Assembly: GCA_037576195.1 (NCBI GenBank)
Contig: CM075102.1
Span: forward strand, 51,332,745-51,396,744
DNA length: 64,000 nt
Direction of reading: 5' to 3'
Source: Phytoseiulus persimilis
Lineage: Eukaryota > Arthropoda > Arachnida > Mesostigmata > Phytoseiidae
The position numbers and the translations under genes were made by a program. Below are positions 23,996 to 35,278 of the stretch, in pieces. Below the pieces are notes generated by a model, which saw only the letters and a program-made list of their open reading frames with translations, had not been told where the DNA came from and did no database searches. Numbering within the stretch: position 1 is the stretch's first letter; every line of letters starts with the position of its first letter.

Positions 23996-24422
23996 CCACT
24001 CTACAGACTCGAATCCAATGCTTTCCTCCGCGGTCCGTTTGTTCCGCCTGGGTCCACTCTTCTGCATGTCCTGATTCTATGTCTTCAACTGTCTTTATCT
24101 TTACTCTAATCTCTAATTCTCTATCAAGTCAAAATGCAACACTCAAGAGGAAAGCGCCACGAGAAACTCATTTCGAGCAATGATGAAGAAGATGTTCTTA
24201 CACCTAGCTGAGCCATCTCAGCAGTAGGTTGCAGCCATCTGTCCTGAGCAGAGAAATTCGAGGCGCTCTGGAGGCTTCTTTTTCCGTATGATCTGAAATC
24301 CGAACTGAGCATGGAGAAAGAAAGCTTCTGCCCCTGATAGAAATGCCTTCCAGTGACCGCGATATAGATCATTTCCATCCGGCGGACTGAGTTATAATTC
24401 GAGCTGCCATGAAACAGGAAGA

Positions 24423-24902
24423 TCACTCTCTACCTGCAGTTTCCGTCAAGCATGTCACGCTACCACAATCTCGAAGTCCGAGTACAAATGTTTCTCTTCC
24501 TATTCTATTCAGGATAGAGCGAAATCGATGGAAATTGTTAGACTTCGCCAACTTTCGAAGTACAAATGCTGTTCCCAGCGTTCCGTTCACAACACGGTCG
24601 ACTCCGGCGTCCAACAAGTGAGGACAATCTCCAAGGAACGATCCAGGTCTTCGAGTTGTCTTGGCGCTCGCTGACGGAATGTTCACGTTCGAAAGGACTC
24701 CTGTACTCTTTACTCCAGATATTCCATGAATCCCATTCGACAAAAAGTCCGCGTGGGCCAGACTCAGAGTCCAGGCTGAGAGTCCAGCGGCGAGCGGCCG
24801 GTTCTCATTGAGGGGAGCTTGGTTGTATTCCTCGCCTACAAGGATGAGGCAGCTGTCGGCGCGCGTTTCTCCCGACGTCACGGCTTTCACACTCGAATGC
24901 AA
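24423..24902 (-). other. Unrecognised 159-codon open frame
   Basis: A minus-strand frame with moderate hydrophobic patches (for example LLDAGVDRVVNGTLGTAFVL) and no recognisable domain, splice support or poly(A) signal. It may be a fragment of a gene or chance at this GC content. Confidence 0.2.
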
Positions 24903-26017
24903 CCGAGATGCAGCAAATTCGCAGGCGGGGCGAATCGAGTGTCTGAAACGGGGCCCAAACTTCCAAGTTTCTCAGTATTCCGTCGGATTCGGGTCTCCAA
25001 GGGATTTAGCGGTGTAGAAAGTCTCCGAAACATGGGACGGATGCATCCAATGTCCATTTGTGGCCCACGGATGAATTTCGTCCTCGTCACTTGACTCCCG
25101 GTATGAACATCATGGCGACACTCGGCGAAAGAGTGGATGTCTCACAGAACCCTCCGAAATTCGGATTCAGCGCGCTCAGTTTCCGTCTGCAGGAATGCAT
25201 TCATTGGCTGATCGCCGGGACTGTGATACGGACCCGTCCTCTCCCCTCCGTTCGCCGAGCAAAACACGATCCAAAATCTAAACAACAGACGAAATCTTCA
25301 TGCCCAGGCCCATATCTCTAGGTGGATCATCTAGCCGGTTGCCCGCTATTTCGTTAAGCTGCCTATCGGAGCAGAGGAGACCTCCCAACGAGAAGCGTGA
25401 GTTCTAAGCGCAACGTTGATTGAATTCAAGTTCGGACTCGATGCGTGGCTTTTCATGGCGAGCACTTCCTATCGTAACTGCCAGCGGCAAAAGTTCGGAG
25501 AACACCCCGACGGGGACCGGGATCGAATGCATGAGGGAAAGAGTCTGCCCTCATTAGAGCTCGAATGGTGATCGGAGTTACTGAGGTTTCAAGTCCATGC
25601 CGCCTCGGTGTTGTCACTGGGAGACAAGAACTCTCATGTGAGTAAACCGGCTGAGTCACTCGAGCCCAACAGGTCCAACACAAGCATGGGCTCTCTCTGA
25701 ACGCGCACGCTCTCTCTGCGAGACGTAAGGAAGCGGAAACTCAGAGTAATTCGAGCGGAGACGGCTGAAATTCGGCGGCTCTGCTGGAACGTCCAAAAAG
25801 AGAACCTCGTGTGATCGTTGGCGTTGAGTTCGACGACCGACTTTCTTTCCAACTTTTTCGAGTAGCCTGGAGAAACCTGAGCACATCAACGACCGTGGGA
25901 GGGTTAGCTGGAAACTCTCGTTCGACTCTGAGCAGCTCGAGCAGACATGCTGTCCTCAAAGCCCGCCGTCACGAAATTTATGGCCACGTTTTCTGAGATC
26001 TTCGTGTTTCTTTCCAG

Positions 26018-29000
26018 ATGGCTCTCTTCCGACACGGCACTCTTTCCGAGGAGGAAAAGATTTATATTGTTGAATGTCATTCAGGCCCCATGGAGGGCTT
26101 TGCCTTCGGCGCTCAGCTCTGCAAATTCCCGACAGAAATTCTATTCGAAATTGACGAAGCTATTCGTGAGGTCTCAAACGGTGTTCCAAAAACGTCGTTC
26201 AATGTCGGGGACATGGTTTCCGTAATCCAATTCGAAGCTTACTGTCGCGCCGAAGTTCTCGAAGTGTGTGACTCCGACTGTTTGCTGGATCTCGTCGACG
26301 CCGGTGCGGTTCGGAAATTCCCCAAAAAGGAGATCTTCCCTCTGAGCCCGGAGCTGTGCCGACGATGGGAGCGCGTAGCAATCCACGTTCTCCTCAAGCA
26401 TGACATGAAGGTCTACGTCGACGCCACGACCGTCCTGAGCAGCTCCGATGTTGTCGACATCGGGGGAGTTCGATATTACCATGGTACACTGGCCGACTTC
26501 AGTGAGATCGATGAGGCGAGCAAACTATGCCAGCTCCATCGGTATCTTCCCGATACAGTCCCAGAAGCCACCGAAAGCGTCGCGGGAATCGCATCGGCCG
26601 CTAAAACGGTCAACGGGCACGTCGAAAAGCCTCCGAGCTCGACGAAGATACCCCAGCCCGAATTGAAAGACGCGGAGGAAGTTCTAGTCTCAGCCGTCCA
26701 TTCGGCCGGCTCTTACGGAGTTCAGCTGTCACGGTTCAACGTGCCCAAGCTCGAAAGCGAGCTCGATGCCTTCTATGGTGAACCGAAAAACCAAAAAGCC
26801 GCGACCGACGTCGAGACGGGTCGCTTCGTGATTGCCCCCTTCGACTCGCAGTTCTGTCGAGCGATCGTGTTGAGCGTCGTCGTAGAGACAGCGAAAGTGT
26901 TATACACTGACTACGGCTCGGAAGCCGACATACCCGTCGGTGACCTGATAGAGCTGAGTCCGGGGCGCTTCGCCGATCAACCATGGGGAGCTGTGACAAT
27001 CAAAACGGAACACGAGCTGTCCTTCGATGAGCGGCTCACCCTGAAGATGGCGCTCAGCTCCATCGATGAATACGGCTTGCCGACTTATAAAGCGGAGAAG
27101 ATCTCATCAGGTCCAGTCCCGGCCGGGAACTTGGCCCTCGTCCCACAAATGGAGCCATCGAAGCCGGCTTTCCCACCGGTCCAGTTCGACGCCGCGAAGC
27201 AGACGATCTTCATTTGTCAGATGGACGGGAACATCCTCGCGGGTCAGCTCGGACAGTATACTGTAGAGGAGTTGCTCTCCAGGAATCAAAAACTCACCAG
27301 CTGTATGAAAGATGAAGCTCTCGGAGAATCGTCGGTGATTTTCACTGCGGGTGATCTGGTCGCTGTCAGAGAAGGCGAGGGAGACGAGGCTGGCTTCTAC
27401 CGAGGACTGGTTTCGAAAGTTGAAGGCGAAGTTGTTTGGATTTATCAAGTCGATTTCGGCGTTCTGTTGAGGTCTGAAATGGCGAACGCGCGTCGCCTGC
27501 CTGCCGAATTCATCAGTCTTCCCCAGATCGGAATCCGGTGCGAGTTGACGGAAGCTCAACATCCGAAGGAATCGGAAGAAGCTTTTGACGTCAAGAATCT
27601 CCGGAAGAAAACGCACATCGATGGTGTCGATATCTACGAATTCGACCTGTTCCATGCCGAGAACAGTCCGGATCGAACAGTCGCACAACCAATGAAAACA
27701 CAAAACGGAGTCGTAGAATTTGAGGATTCGGGCCCCGGGCCCGCACTGCTCGAGAAATCAGAGGACCAAGTCGTGCAGCCCGAGCGATCGACTCAACAAT
27801 CAGCAGAAGCCGAGGGAGTGGAACTCAATATCGCGGAATGTACAAGCTCGGAAAGGGGACCGTCACGATCGGCGCCCGAGCCCTCGCTGGCCGTCTGTGG
27901 AGATCCTCTGAGCGATAAAGAGAAGCCGGAAGTGACTCCGGCGACGATACCCGAAACCGTTGGTCGACCAGCATCCATACCCCCGGGGTCAGAGAACGCG
28001 CACCCCCACGTCGAAACGAACACTTGTGAGACGGCGAACCCGGGAACAGAAGAGATCGGCGTTCGACTGAACTCTTTGTCGATGCAAGAGCCTCTCCCTC
28101 AATCGGAAGGGTGCAAATCTCGAGACGAAGTGCCAGAAAAATTTTCGGCCGCATCTGAAAGCGTGATCTACGACTTCGCCTCTGAAGTGGGATATCCTGA
28201 ATTCTCCTCTGGTTCCGAGAGGGTGCACGTGACTCAGAAAACCGACTCGAGCATGGTGGTCCAATTACGCCGATTCGGCCTCGATCACCTGCAAGGGATT
28301 ACTAACGAAATCAAAACTTTCTTGGAGCAACACCCGCACATCGAACCCACTCCCTTGAGTGTGGGGGACCTCGTCATTTTCATCCGAAACGATTGTCGCC
28401 GTCGAGCCGAAATCGTCGGAACGAGTGGGGACGAGTTCCTCGTAACCTGTATCGATTACGGCGATGCCTTTGTTGCACCGAGGAGTCAACTCGTTCGTTT
28501 ACCAAAAGCATTGGAGAAGTATGTTCGCTCTGCCATCGCACTCGAAGGAGCGTTCGCCGTCAGGCCGGGACAGGATGTCGATCTCATCTTTAGCGTAGGA
28601 AGCGACGGCAAAGTGCGGGCGAAAACTGCCCCCTCCGATAGTCCTCCGAATTTGTATATTGAGCACAGCTACAGCGAGTCGGTCCGCTCGTGCTCCGTCA
28701 TCAGCGACAACGCTGATGACGATGAGCTGAAATGGGTCAGGGATCCGGAAGACCCGTGCGCCGATAAGAGCTTCGACGTGGTGGTTACGGCCGCGCATCG
28801 TGCAACCAAGGTGGGTCAGATGCTCAATGCGTTCGACGCGACATTTCGGCACATCTAGAGCGAGTCCGTATTCACGATATCGACAACCGTTTGAAATTCC
28901 GACCCCTGGAAGTAACGTACTACCATGATCTCGCTCTGCAGGTTTGCGTTGTCAGAAGCCGTGCGCTCTCACTTGCGAAAAGCATCGGCGGAACTCTCGG

Positions 29001-30188
29001 CAATCGAGCCGAAAGTCTACAGCCCGTGTCTCCAGGAATCTTGCAGTTGGGCTCAGTCGTTGTCGCGAAACTGATGACGGAACCTCCGAGGTTCCGGAGA
29101 GCCAAAGTCGCGCACTGCAATCGGAGCACGCAGCTATTCAAATTGTTCCTGGTCGACAGTGGCCTGATGGTGAAGTTGCCCCTCTCGAGTCTGTATCAGC
29201 TCCCGACGGACTTCAGCCTGGAACGACAACCGGGTTACGCCACCATCCTGAGGTTGAAAGCCGATGACCTCACTTACGACGCGAGAGTTGTCTCCGAAGT
29301 TTTCGGTGAGACCCACATTTTGCTATTTGTCGAGTTCTCACGGGCGATTCCTGGGCTGAAGGAAGAGCGGCTGGCTGGAAACCAGAATTTAACTCCGATC
29401 GTCTACATTTCCACAGGGGGAACCCTTCGTTGTAGTCTTTCATTCTCGCATCCTGACGACACCGTTCCCGGAGAGCTGTGCCATGAGGCCACCCTCTTCA
29501 ACAGATCCGGGAACGTCGTCAAGCAGTTGAACATGAAAGGAGTCGCCTCGACTCGGACGGATCGTTTTCTCGCAAACCCAATCATGCTACCGTCCACGGC
29601 GGATGCGGAATACTTGGACGCGGTCGTCGTCGCGGCGGAGAAAACGGACCCTTCGACATTCCGTGTGTCTCTGCTCCTTGTTGAGCTCCAGGAACGTCTG
29701 GACAAAACAGTTGTGGACACTGATCAACTCAAGAATTTGTATAGCATGAAGCTGGGGGTTCCCGCGCTCGCTTTCCTGCAGGATGACCCGAGCCCCTGGA
29801 AGAGAGCGCGAGTCATCGGCCGTCCCTTCCCTGGCAAATACAAGCTCTTCCTCGTCGACATTGGTGAGTGCTGGTCGTACACGGAGAATCAGTCGTTAAA
29901 TACATGACTCCCATCGGATAAGAGGATTCCGCGCAGGACTGAATTCTTGCTCACTTGACAGGAGTTGAGATCACGCATCCGGTACTGAAAACGTACAAGT
30001 GTCCGACCAACCTCCTCCACATACCGGAGGCTGTAGCGGAAGTTTCAATCCAGTCGCAGCGGCAGCCGGCTCAGATCAACCTTCGGAATAAATTGGTGGC
30101 GGTCAAGACGCACTGGAGCATCGACTACAGTACGAGAGAGCCGGCGGTGGAGCTCTACGACCACGACGGGAGTCTTCTACTCCCCTAG
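26018..30188 (+). CDS. Multi-Tudor-domain protein (about six Tudor domains), frame break at 28815-28858
   Basis: Large Tudor protein; such proteins bind methylarginine on Piwi-class Argonautes and build germline granules. A first frame runs 26018-28858 (946 codons), a second from about 28859 to 29863, and a final exon 29962-30188 joins by GTGAGT/AG. Tudor cores, by residue in the first frame: 62-110 (NVGDMVSVIQFEAYCRAEVL), 268-320 (FDSQFCRAIVLS... YTDYGSEADIP), 444-500 (FTAGDLVAVREGEGDEAGFY) and 779-835 (IDYGDAFVAPRSQLVRLP). Two more lie at 29040-29205 (LFLVDSGLMVKLPL) and 29755-30035 (YKLFLVDIG plus the last exon). A disordered Ser/Pro/Glu-rich linker covers residues 560-730. At 28856 a TAG breaks the frame in the middle of a Tudor unit. 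Either a 44-nt intron (28815-28858) or a one-base indel restores it. An AG acceptor abuts the ATG, so an upstream exon is likely. The orthologue group cannot be named. Confidence 0.9.
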
Positions 30189-30702
30189 CGCGATTCAGTG
30201 GGGGCAGGGGGGGGGGGGGGGACTCATCGGCGTTCTCAAGTTTATCGCCAGCTAGAAAGCTAGGGAAATGCTCATTATGCTCGCCATTCTTCGTATCAAG
30301 GTGGGCCATCTTCCTTGGCAGTCTACTGCACGATTTTTCGTGGTGGGAGTCTACCGCTCGAAGGGTGTTGTCATCGTTGGAAACTGTCGGATTCTATTTT
30401 CAATACTTCGCAAGCTATTCCCACAAGATGGAAATTCATTGTCTCATCAGATTGTCGTCATTGAGGAATTGCAATTTTTGATATCGCCTAGTTGTTGTCG
30501 AAAGTGGCGAATGTTCATATCAGCCGCTTCAATGAGCTCTAGTTGGCCTGTGCAATAGGTTGCATGAGTTTTGTTGGTATCGAATTGTGGAACTCCACTG
30601 TCTCGCTGGCAGCAGAGGCCTCACGTAGGATATAAATAAAACTTTGGCATCACTCGAACTTTCTCTGCCCGAAGTTTCGTGATTCAAACTAGAGACTCTC
30701 AG
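30189..30702. other. 3' flank of the Tudor gene
   Basis: No gene is seen. A G run (30207-30221) lies just after the Tudor stop. A plus-strand AATAAA near 30636 could end the Tudor mRNA with a 3' UTR of about 450 nt. Confidence 0.45.
30207..30221 (+). repeat. Poly-G run
   Basis: Fifteen consecutive G residues within an almost all-G stretch that starts at 30200, in the presumed 3' UTR of the Tudor gene. Confidence 0.85.
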
Positions 30703-30939
30703 CTACTCGAACAAACTTCCGTTATTTGCGTTGGGAGTCAGAATCCGCCTGAGCGCGCTGAATGCCTGAATCTGGCTCAAAGTCGAGTTTAGCGAATTCT
30801 CCACTCGATCATGTATAGTTCCGGGCATTTTGAAGACGAGGCTGCCGTTATCTTTCGCTTCGATGTCTTTATTCGACTTGAACTTGCCGGCTCCATACCT
30901 GTGCCTGCATCCCACAAGAAGACAATAGTTTGTTCGCAT
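30703..30939 (-). CDS. Small unrecognised protein or terminal exon
   Basis: An ATG at 30939-30937 opens a 78-codon frame to a TAG at 30703-30705. A good acceptor (TGCAG, cut before 30907) lies inside it, so the real product may be a terminal exon of about 67 residues beginning at HRYGAGKFKSNKD. The sequence is soluble, with a predicted helix in its second half (HDRVENSLNSTLSQIQAFSA). It is convergent with the Tudor gene and lies beyond the AMBRA1 3' end. I do not recognise the family. Confidence 0.45.
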   Translation of the reverse strand: MRTNYCLLVGCRHRYGAGKFKSNKDIEAKDNGSLVFKMPGTIHDRVENSLNSTLSQIQAFSALRRILTPNANNGSLFE

Positions 30940-31065
30940 CCGTGTTTCACTTATTCCTCAGTCTAGAGTGAGTGACGCCAAGAACGGGAGGCGATTACGC
31001 GGCTTCCATAACACAAGTACACCATTCCTCCGTCTGCGACACTTGGTTCCATTTTTTGGGTTTAA

Positions 31066-31071
31066 TTTATT
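31066..31071 (-). terminator. Probable poly(A) signal of AMBRA1
   Basis: TTTATT on the plus strand (AATAAA on the minus strand) lies about 280 nt beyond the AMBRA1 stop codon. Confidence 0.5.
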
Positions 31072-31347
31072 GCATTCGTATCATTCGTCCCACAAACAGT
31101 ATTACAAAAGATAGAAGGCTCTCGTCCACATAGCTTCGTGTGAACATCTCCTCTTCGATTGTAGAACACGATTATTAAGATATAAATGTATATATAGTTT
31201 TGTATAAGCTTTTTCCCGCTACCGATCGAGTTAGCGATCGTTCACGAGTGAATGCTGTGTATATAATGCAGAATACTCCTTCCTACTGGATCCAACGAAT
31301 TCAGCGATCATCGTCCGGCTCGTGGGCCGAGATGATGGGCTGATCGA

Positions 31348-34300
31348 CTAAGGCCTCCGTCCGAGTAAGGCATGCCTTGTAGCGGTTTCTTCGATATGCT
31401 GCGACAACGTCTGAAACGAGGAGTCACGGCGCGTTGTCCCTGATTGCGATGAACCTTCGTCTCTTGAGGACGCCCCATCATTCGAACATTCGTGACAGTA
31501 TGAGCAGAGCGGACGACAAATGCAAAGAGTTCCCCGATTCGTCCCGTACACTAAACCTTCACCGGGGTTTGGCAACCATCTTACGCAGTTGAGTGAGATC
31601 AGTTGGTGCGAGGCGTGTGCTCCGAGCAGCGGTTGACTCATGTTGGCCACATGCTCGAGAAGGGAACTGCCCGTTTGCCCGTGAGTGGGGCGTTCTCCCA
31701 GCCGGAAGATTTGTGCCACAACTTCTCGCTGGGGAGACATGTATCGTGAACACGCCAACCCAACGACCACGTATCGGGACAGGGGTGAGAAGCTCACTGA
31801 AACAGCGTTCGGACCAAAACCCCAAGTGTACAACACTTGCCCCATAGTGGCCGAATTCAGAGAGAACACAGACAGGGTCACGCCGCCGAGATCGGGGACC
31901 AGCGCGACCAGGAGCTGACCACACGGGGAAACATCGACTGACCCGTCATTGTGGATTTTGCAAGTGGAAGCCACGAGTTGGGCAGTGGGGTCCGAAATCT
32001 GAGGGATCGGCTCTTTCTCATTGATACTCCAATACTGGATTCGATGAGTTATTGCGTTGTACGTTCCCAATCCCGGGCCGGCATATCGTGGGAGATAGTA
32101 CTGCGGTGGTCGGAAGGGGGGAGGAGTGAAAGGGGGAAGATTCGGCCGGTCGCCTTCGTTGTCTGAATCACTTTCGGAATCACTCGACTCGAACATCAGC
32201 AGGTTGGAGGATGACGACGACGAAGACGCCGACGCTGACCCCGAGGCGCGATCGTCGTCGAAACGAGCCCTCCGAGCCCTCGAGGACCGCTCTCGATCCC
32301 TCATCACGTGGAGGCGAGTCGATCGGTAATCGGCTGTCAGCATTCGCTGCATTTCGCTGGTTAGCCGCAGCGACATGTCGACGAGCCACAAGCAGTAGGC
32401 AAGATCCCATTGCGGACTCGAAACTGTCATCACCGGTTCTTCTTCGTCGCCTGGATCGTACATTCGCGCGGCGGCTCGGACGATTTGCGCTCGCAGACTC
32501 CGGAGACGCTCGCGGTACTCGCTGACACTTTCCAGACGTTCGAGGATGTCCGATATGCGGATACGCACCTCCCGGATTTGACGACGCGCCGCTAGCGTGC
32601 CCGACAGAGCGGTGGCGTCACTCAACGATTCCAGGCTTTCCTGGAGTCGGCCGAGGAGCTGAACGAGAGAAATGGGCATATCTTGACTATTGGGAGGGTC
32701 CAACGAGGCGCCGAACGTACGTTGCCGTGCGCGAGGAGGCGGCGGCGGTGGTGGTGGAGGTGGCGGCGGTGTCATTGACTCGGGCAGGATCCGAGACGTG
32801 GACGGCTGTCCCGGAGGGCTGCTTGAGAACAGGGGAGTCATCGTTGGAGAGCCGGCCGGGGCCCCAGTCGACACTCTCGGCCCGTCCGCCGCCGACGTCG
32901 TCGTCGTCGCCGATGCCGCGGCCGGTTGTCCGGGCAAGTTGGCTCCGTGGCGCATCATCCGCGATTCGAGGCGGGTGCAGAGCATACGCAGCCGGTTAAA
33001 TGTCTCCCACAGGTCAGCGTTGTCCCCGCGACCTCTACTACCGCCTTGAGTCCCCCCGCTCGGCACTCGATTGCTTTGGTCCGAGCTGGAAGCATGGGGA
33101 GGGGCCGCTGCTGCTGCTGACGGGGACGAAGCACTGGTCGTGAACGTCGACGTCGCGGTCGAAGTTGAAGTGACGGGAGACGTGAAAGTCGGTGCAGACG
33201 TGAAGCTTGAATTCGAAGGTCTCTGAGCCGCGTTCGAGGGAGTGGAGGCGCCCGGTGGTCTGCGCTGGTTCGGGCGGAGGAACGACAGGAGACTCGGGTC
33301 GCGAGCGAACGGAGGCATCGACGCCAGGTTCGATGACGTCGACGCGGAAGACCCCGATCCTCCGGCCGCTGCTGCCGCCGCCGCCATAGACGCCTCGAAC
33401 AGCGTTGACGTTGACGCGGGGGGAGAAGTTCCAGGATGGGCACGTTGCATCGGATTCAACCCTGGGGCTTCAGGAACGTTGGGCGCTTGAAACGAAGAGT
33501 GTCGTCTGAGATCGAATGTCAGAAGCCAGGGGCTCACGGCCCACTCCTCTCGTTCTTGAGCACTCATCGATCCCAGACGTGAGCGATCTGACCTTTGACG
33601 GAGATACAGCGAGTGCCGATCATTGTATCGCATGCGGAGCAACTCGAGCAGATCATCCGGGTTGACTCTTCGGACACCTCCCCGACGGGCTATTCGACGT
33701 TGAGCCGTAGATTGTTGAGGGCAAGGTAGCATGTCTACAAGCCTATGGTACATCGTCACCAATCTATGCAAAATCGAATACCGTCGATGGGGTTGAGGAC
33801 GTTCGGCGGCTGCGTTCGTTATGCCCGTCAGAAGATAATCGCCCTGGGGGGTGAAACGAACCAATCTGACTTTCTCTCTCTCGGAATTGGTCTTCGTCGT
33901 TGCGAACGGTTCTGGCTTGCTCCAGTCCCAAAAGTGAACCCGGTTAACAGTGGACACGGCTATGAAATTCTCCATCGGGTGGAATGACAGCGATGTGATG
34001 ACGGATCTTTCCGGGCAGAGCCAGACTTCGGATCCTCCACCACGCAGGTCCCAAACACGCACCTCACCGCCTAGACAGCCACTCGCGAGCAGGTCGTTAC
34101 AGGTTGGGTGGAAAGCGAGGCACCATGGTGTTCGTGGATGACCTTCGAGGGTTTTGAGTAGTTCGCCAGTGCTCACTTGACACACGTAAATTCGGTGGTC
34201 GCCATGAGTCGAAGCAACACGGGATCCGTTTGGAGAAAAACACATCAAAAATGTGGATCTCACGCTCACTGGTATTTTGCACGGCATTTCCTCCAATTCA

Positions 34301-34437
34301 AAATGCGCTGCCTTGTCCTCCGCATATTCTTGGAGCTCGACCCTAGCTCTTCCCGGATTGAGCTGCCGTTGACTGAGAAGGTCCAGCATGGAATTCCTTT
34401 TTCGTTTCATCCTGCCACTCAGAGTTCGTCCTCGCAA
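31348..34437 (-). CDS. AMBRA1: AMBRA1 homologue (autophagy regulator, CUL4-DDB1 substrate receptor)
   Basis: WD40 adaptor that promotes autophagy through the Beclin-1/ULK1 machinery and directs CUL4-DDB1 ubiquitination (for example of D cyclins). One uninterrupted frame of 1,029 codons, against about 1,300 residues in human. The N-terminal half-propeller covers roughly residues 50-210, with repeats such as FSPNGSRVASTHGDHRIYV and LASGCLGGEVRVWDL. The C-terminal half lies at about 790-960 (IQYWSINEKEPIPQI, then VDVSPCGQLLVALVPDLGG). This split WD40 layout is characteristic of AMBRA1. The middle is disordered: Ala-, Ser- and Thr-rich, with an 11-12 residue proline run encoded near 32730-32771. 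The extreme C terminus is Ser-rich. The ATG at 34437 gives MRGRTLSGRMKRKR; a start a few codons later is possible. It is intronless, unlike several neighbours. Confidence 0.95.
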   Translation of the reverse strand: MRGRTLSGRMKRKRNSMLDLLSQRQLNPGRARVELQEYAEDKAAHFELEEMPCKIPVSVRSTFLMCFSPNGSRVASTHGDHRIYVCQVSTGELLKTLEGHPRTPWCLAFHPTCNDLLASGCLGGEVRVWDLRGGGSEVWLCPERSVITSLSFHPMENFIAVSTVNRVHFWDWSKPEPFATTKTNSEREKVRLVRFTPQGDYLLTGITNAAAERPQPHRRYSILHRLVTMYHRLVDMLPCPQQSTAQRRIARRGGVRRVNPDDLLELLRMRYNDRHSLYLRQRSDRSRLGSMSAQEREEWAVSPWLLTFDLRRHSSFQAPNVPEAPGLNPMQRAHPGTSPPASTSTLFEASMAAAAAAAGGSGSSASTSSNLASMPPFARDPSLLSFLRPNQRRPPGASTPSNAAQRPSNSSFTSAPTFTSPVTSTSTATSTFTTSASSPSAAAAAPPHASSSDQSNRVPSGGTQGGSRGRGDNADLWETFNRLRMLCTRLESRMMRHGANLPGQPAAASATTTTSAADGPRVSTGAPAGSPTMTPLFSSSPPGQPSTSRILPESMTPPPPPPPPPPPPRARQRTFGASLDPPNSQDMPISLVQLLGRLQESLESLSDATALSGTLAARRQIREVRIRISDILERLESVSEYRERLRSLRAQIVRAAARMYDPGDEEEPVMTVSSPQWDLAYCLWLVDMSLRLTSEMQRMLTADYRSTRLHVMRDRERSSRARRARFDDDRASGSASASSSSSSSNLLMFESSDSESDSDNEGDRPNLPPFTPPPFRPPQYYLPRYAGPGLGTYNAITHRIQYWSINEKEPIPQISDPTAQLVASTCKIHNDGSVDVSPCGQLLVALVPDLGGVTLSVFSLNSATMGQVLYTWGFGPNAVSVSFSPLSRYVVVGLACSRYMSPQREVVAQIFRLGERPTHGQTGSSLLEHVANMSQPLLGAHASHQLISLNCVRWLPNPGEGLVYGTNRGTLCICRPLCSYCHECSNDGASSRDEGSSQSGTTRRDSSFQTLSQHIEETATRHALLGRRP

Positions 34438-35278
34438 AGATGGAGCAACTCGTCTAAACTTCCTGAGACGTCTTCCTAGCTGATTTGCGCAACGGGCCTC
34501 ATTGCGTTCCCGGCACCGATCTTCCCAGCTTGGACCTCAGACTCTGTTCGATGAGCACTCAACACTTCGATAAGGACTTTGGCAAGATGCGACACTGGCG
34601 ACCGAGAACGCTTCGCCTCTAGCAGAGGCGATTGTCCCAGAATAGGATAGCAGTAGTGGTGCTCTCAACTTCTGATTTCGAAACCACTCGCGGGCTGTCT
34701 GCTCTTCCATGTGCCGCTAACGGAGCTCGCCGAACCACACGATTTCAGTGGTATCCATGATCCTGAGGCACCGAATTGCACGTGGACGGATTTTTAATGA
34801 CAGAAAATCCCTAGAATCGCGTAAAAAATCAGCGACTTCCGGCTCTGATCCACGGAAGAAGCTGAGTCGACGCCTGAGGCCCGAAATCAGCTGACAGCTT
34901 GGAGGCACCATCTTGTTTTGGCAGTGCTGCTTCGTACAGGGACAGATCTGTCGGAGAAAACCCCACGTAGTCTACGAGTGCGTTTTGTCCATTTGTTCGC
35001 CGATTTCCCACCGAGACATCGGAGTGAGTTGAGCCTGAGATGAAATCGAGGTACTGTCTTCGATGGGAATAAACCCGTCCTGATCATGATTCTGGGAAAC
35101 AAAACACTGTTTGGCTGGAGACTGTTGGAAGAAGATTCTAGCCATCCGAACTTTGAACAGTTGTGTGACCGTCTCCCTCTAGCTTAGCGCCAGTTCCCCA
35201 TGGCTAATTATCGTCTTTTCCCCGAACAGCTAGGATTCCCTCGGCAACGTTCTCATGTGAGTTTTCCCCACCGGCAAC
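34438..35278. promoter_or_regulatory. Shared upstream region of divergent AMBRA1 (-) and VPS25 (+)
   Basis: The two genes are transcribed away from each other, so both promoters should lie in these 840 bp. I see no convincing TATA box. Only short unsupported open frames occur. Confidence 0.45.

Larger units (their letters stand above)
22532..26017. other. Intergenic stretch before the Tudor gene
   Basis: No recognised gene. It contains the three-copy degenerate repeat near 23855-23995 and a 159-codon minus-strand frame at 24423-24902. The last few hundred bases are the 5' flank of the Tudor gene, ending in a splice-acceptor-like tract directly before its ATG. Confidence 0.4.

Noticed and set aside
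27107-27703. A 198-codon minus-strand frame
   Set aside because: Antisense to the Tudor coding sequence, whose plus-strand frame contains recognisable Tudor cores.
32690-33443. Several frames rich in Gly, Arg or Ser opposite and beside AMBRA1
   Set aside because: They are shadows of the low-complexity middle of AMBRA1, such as poly-Gly opposite the proline run.
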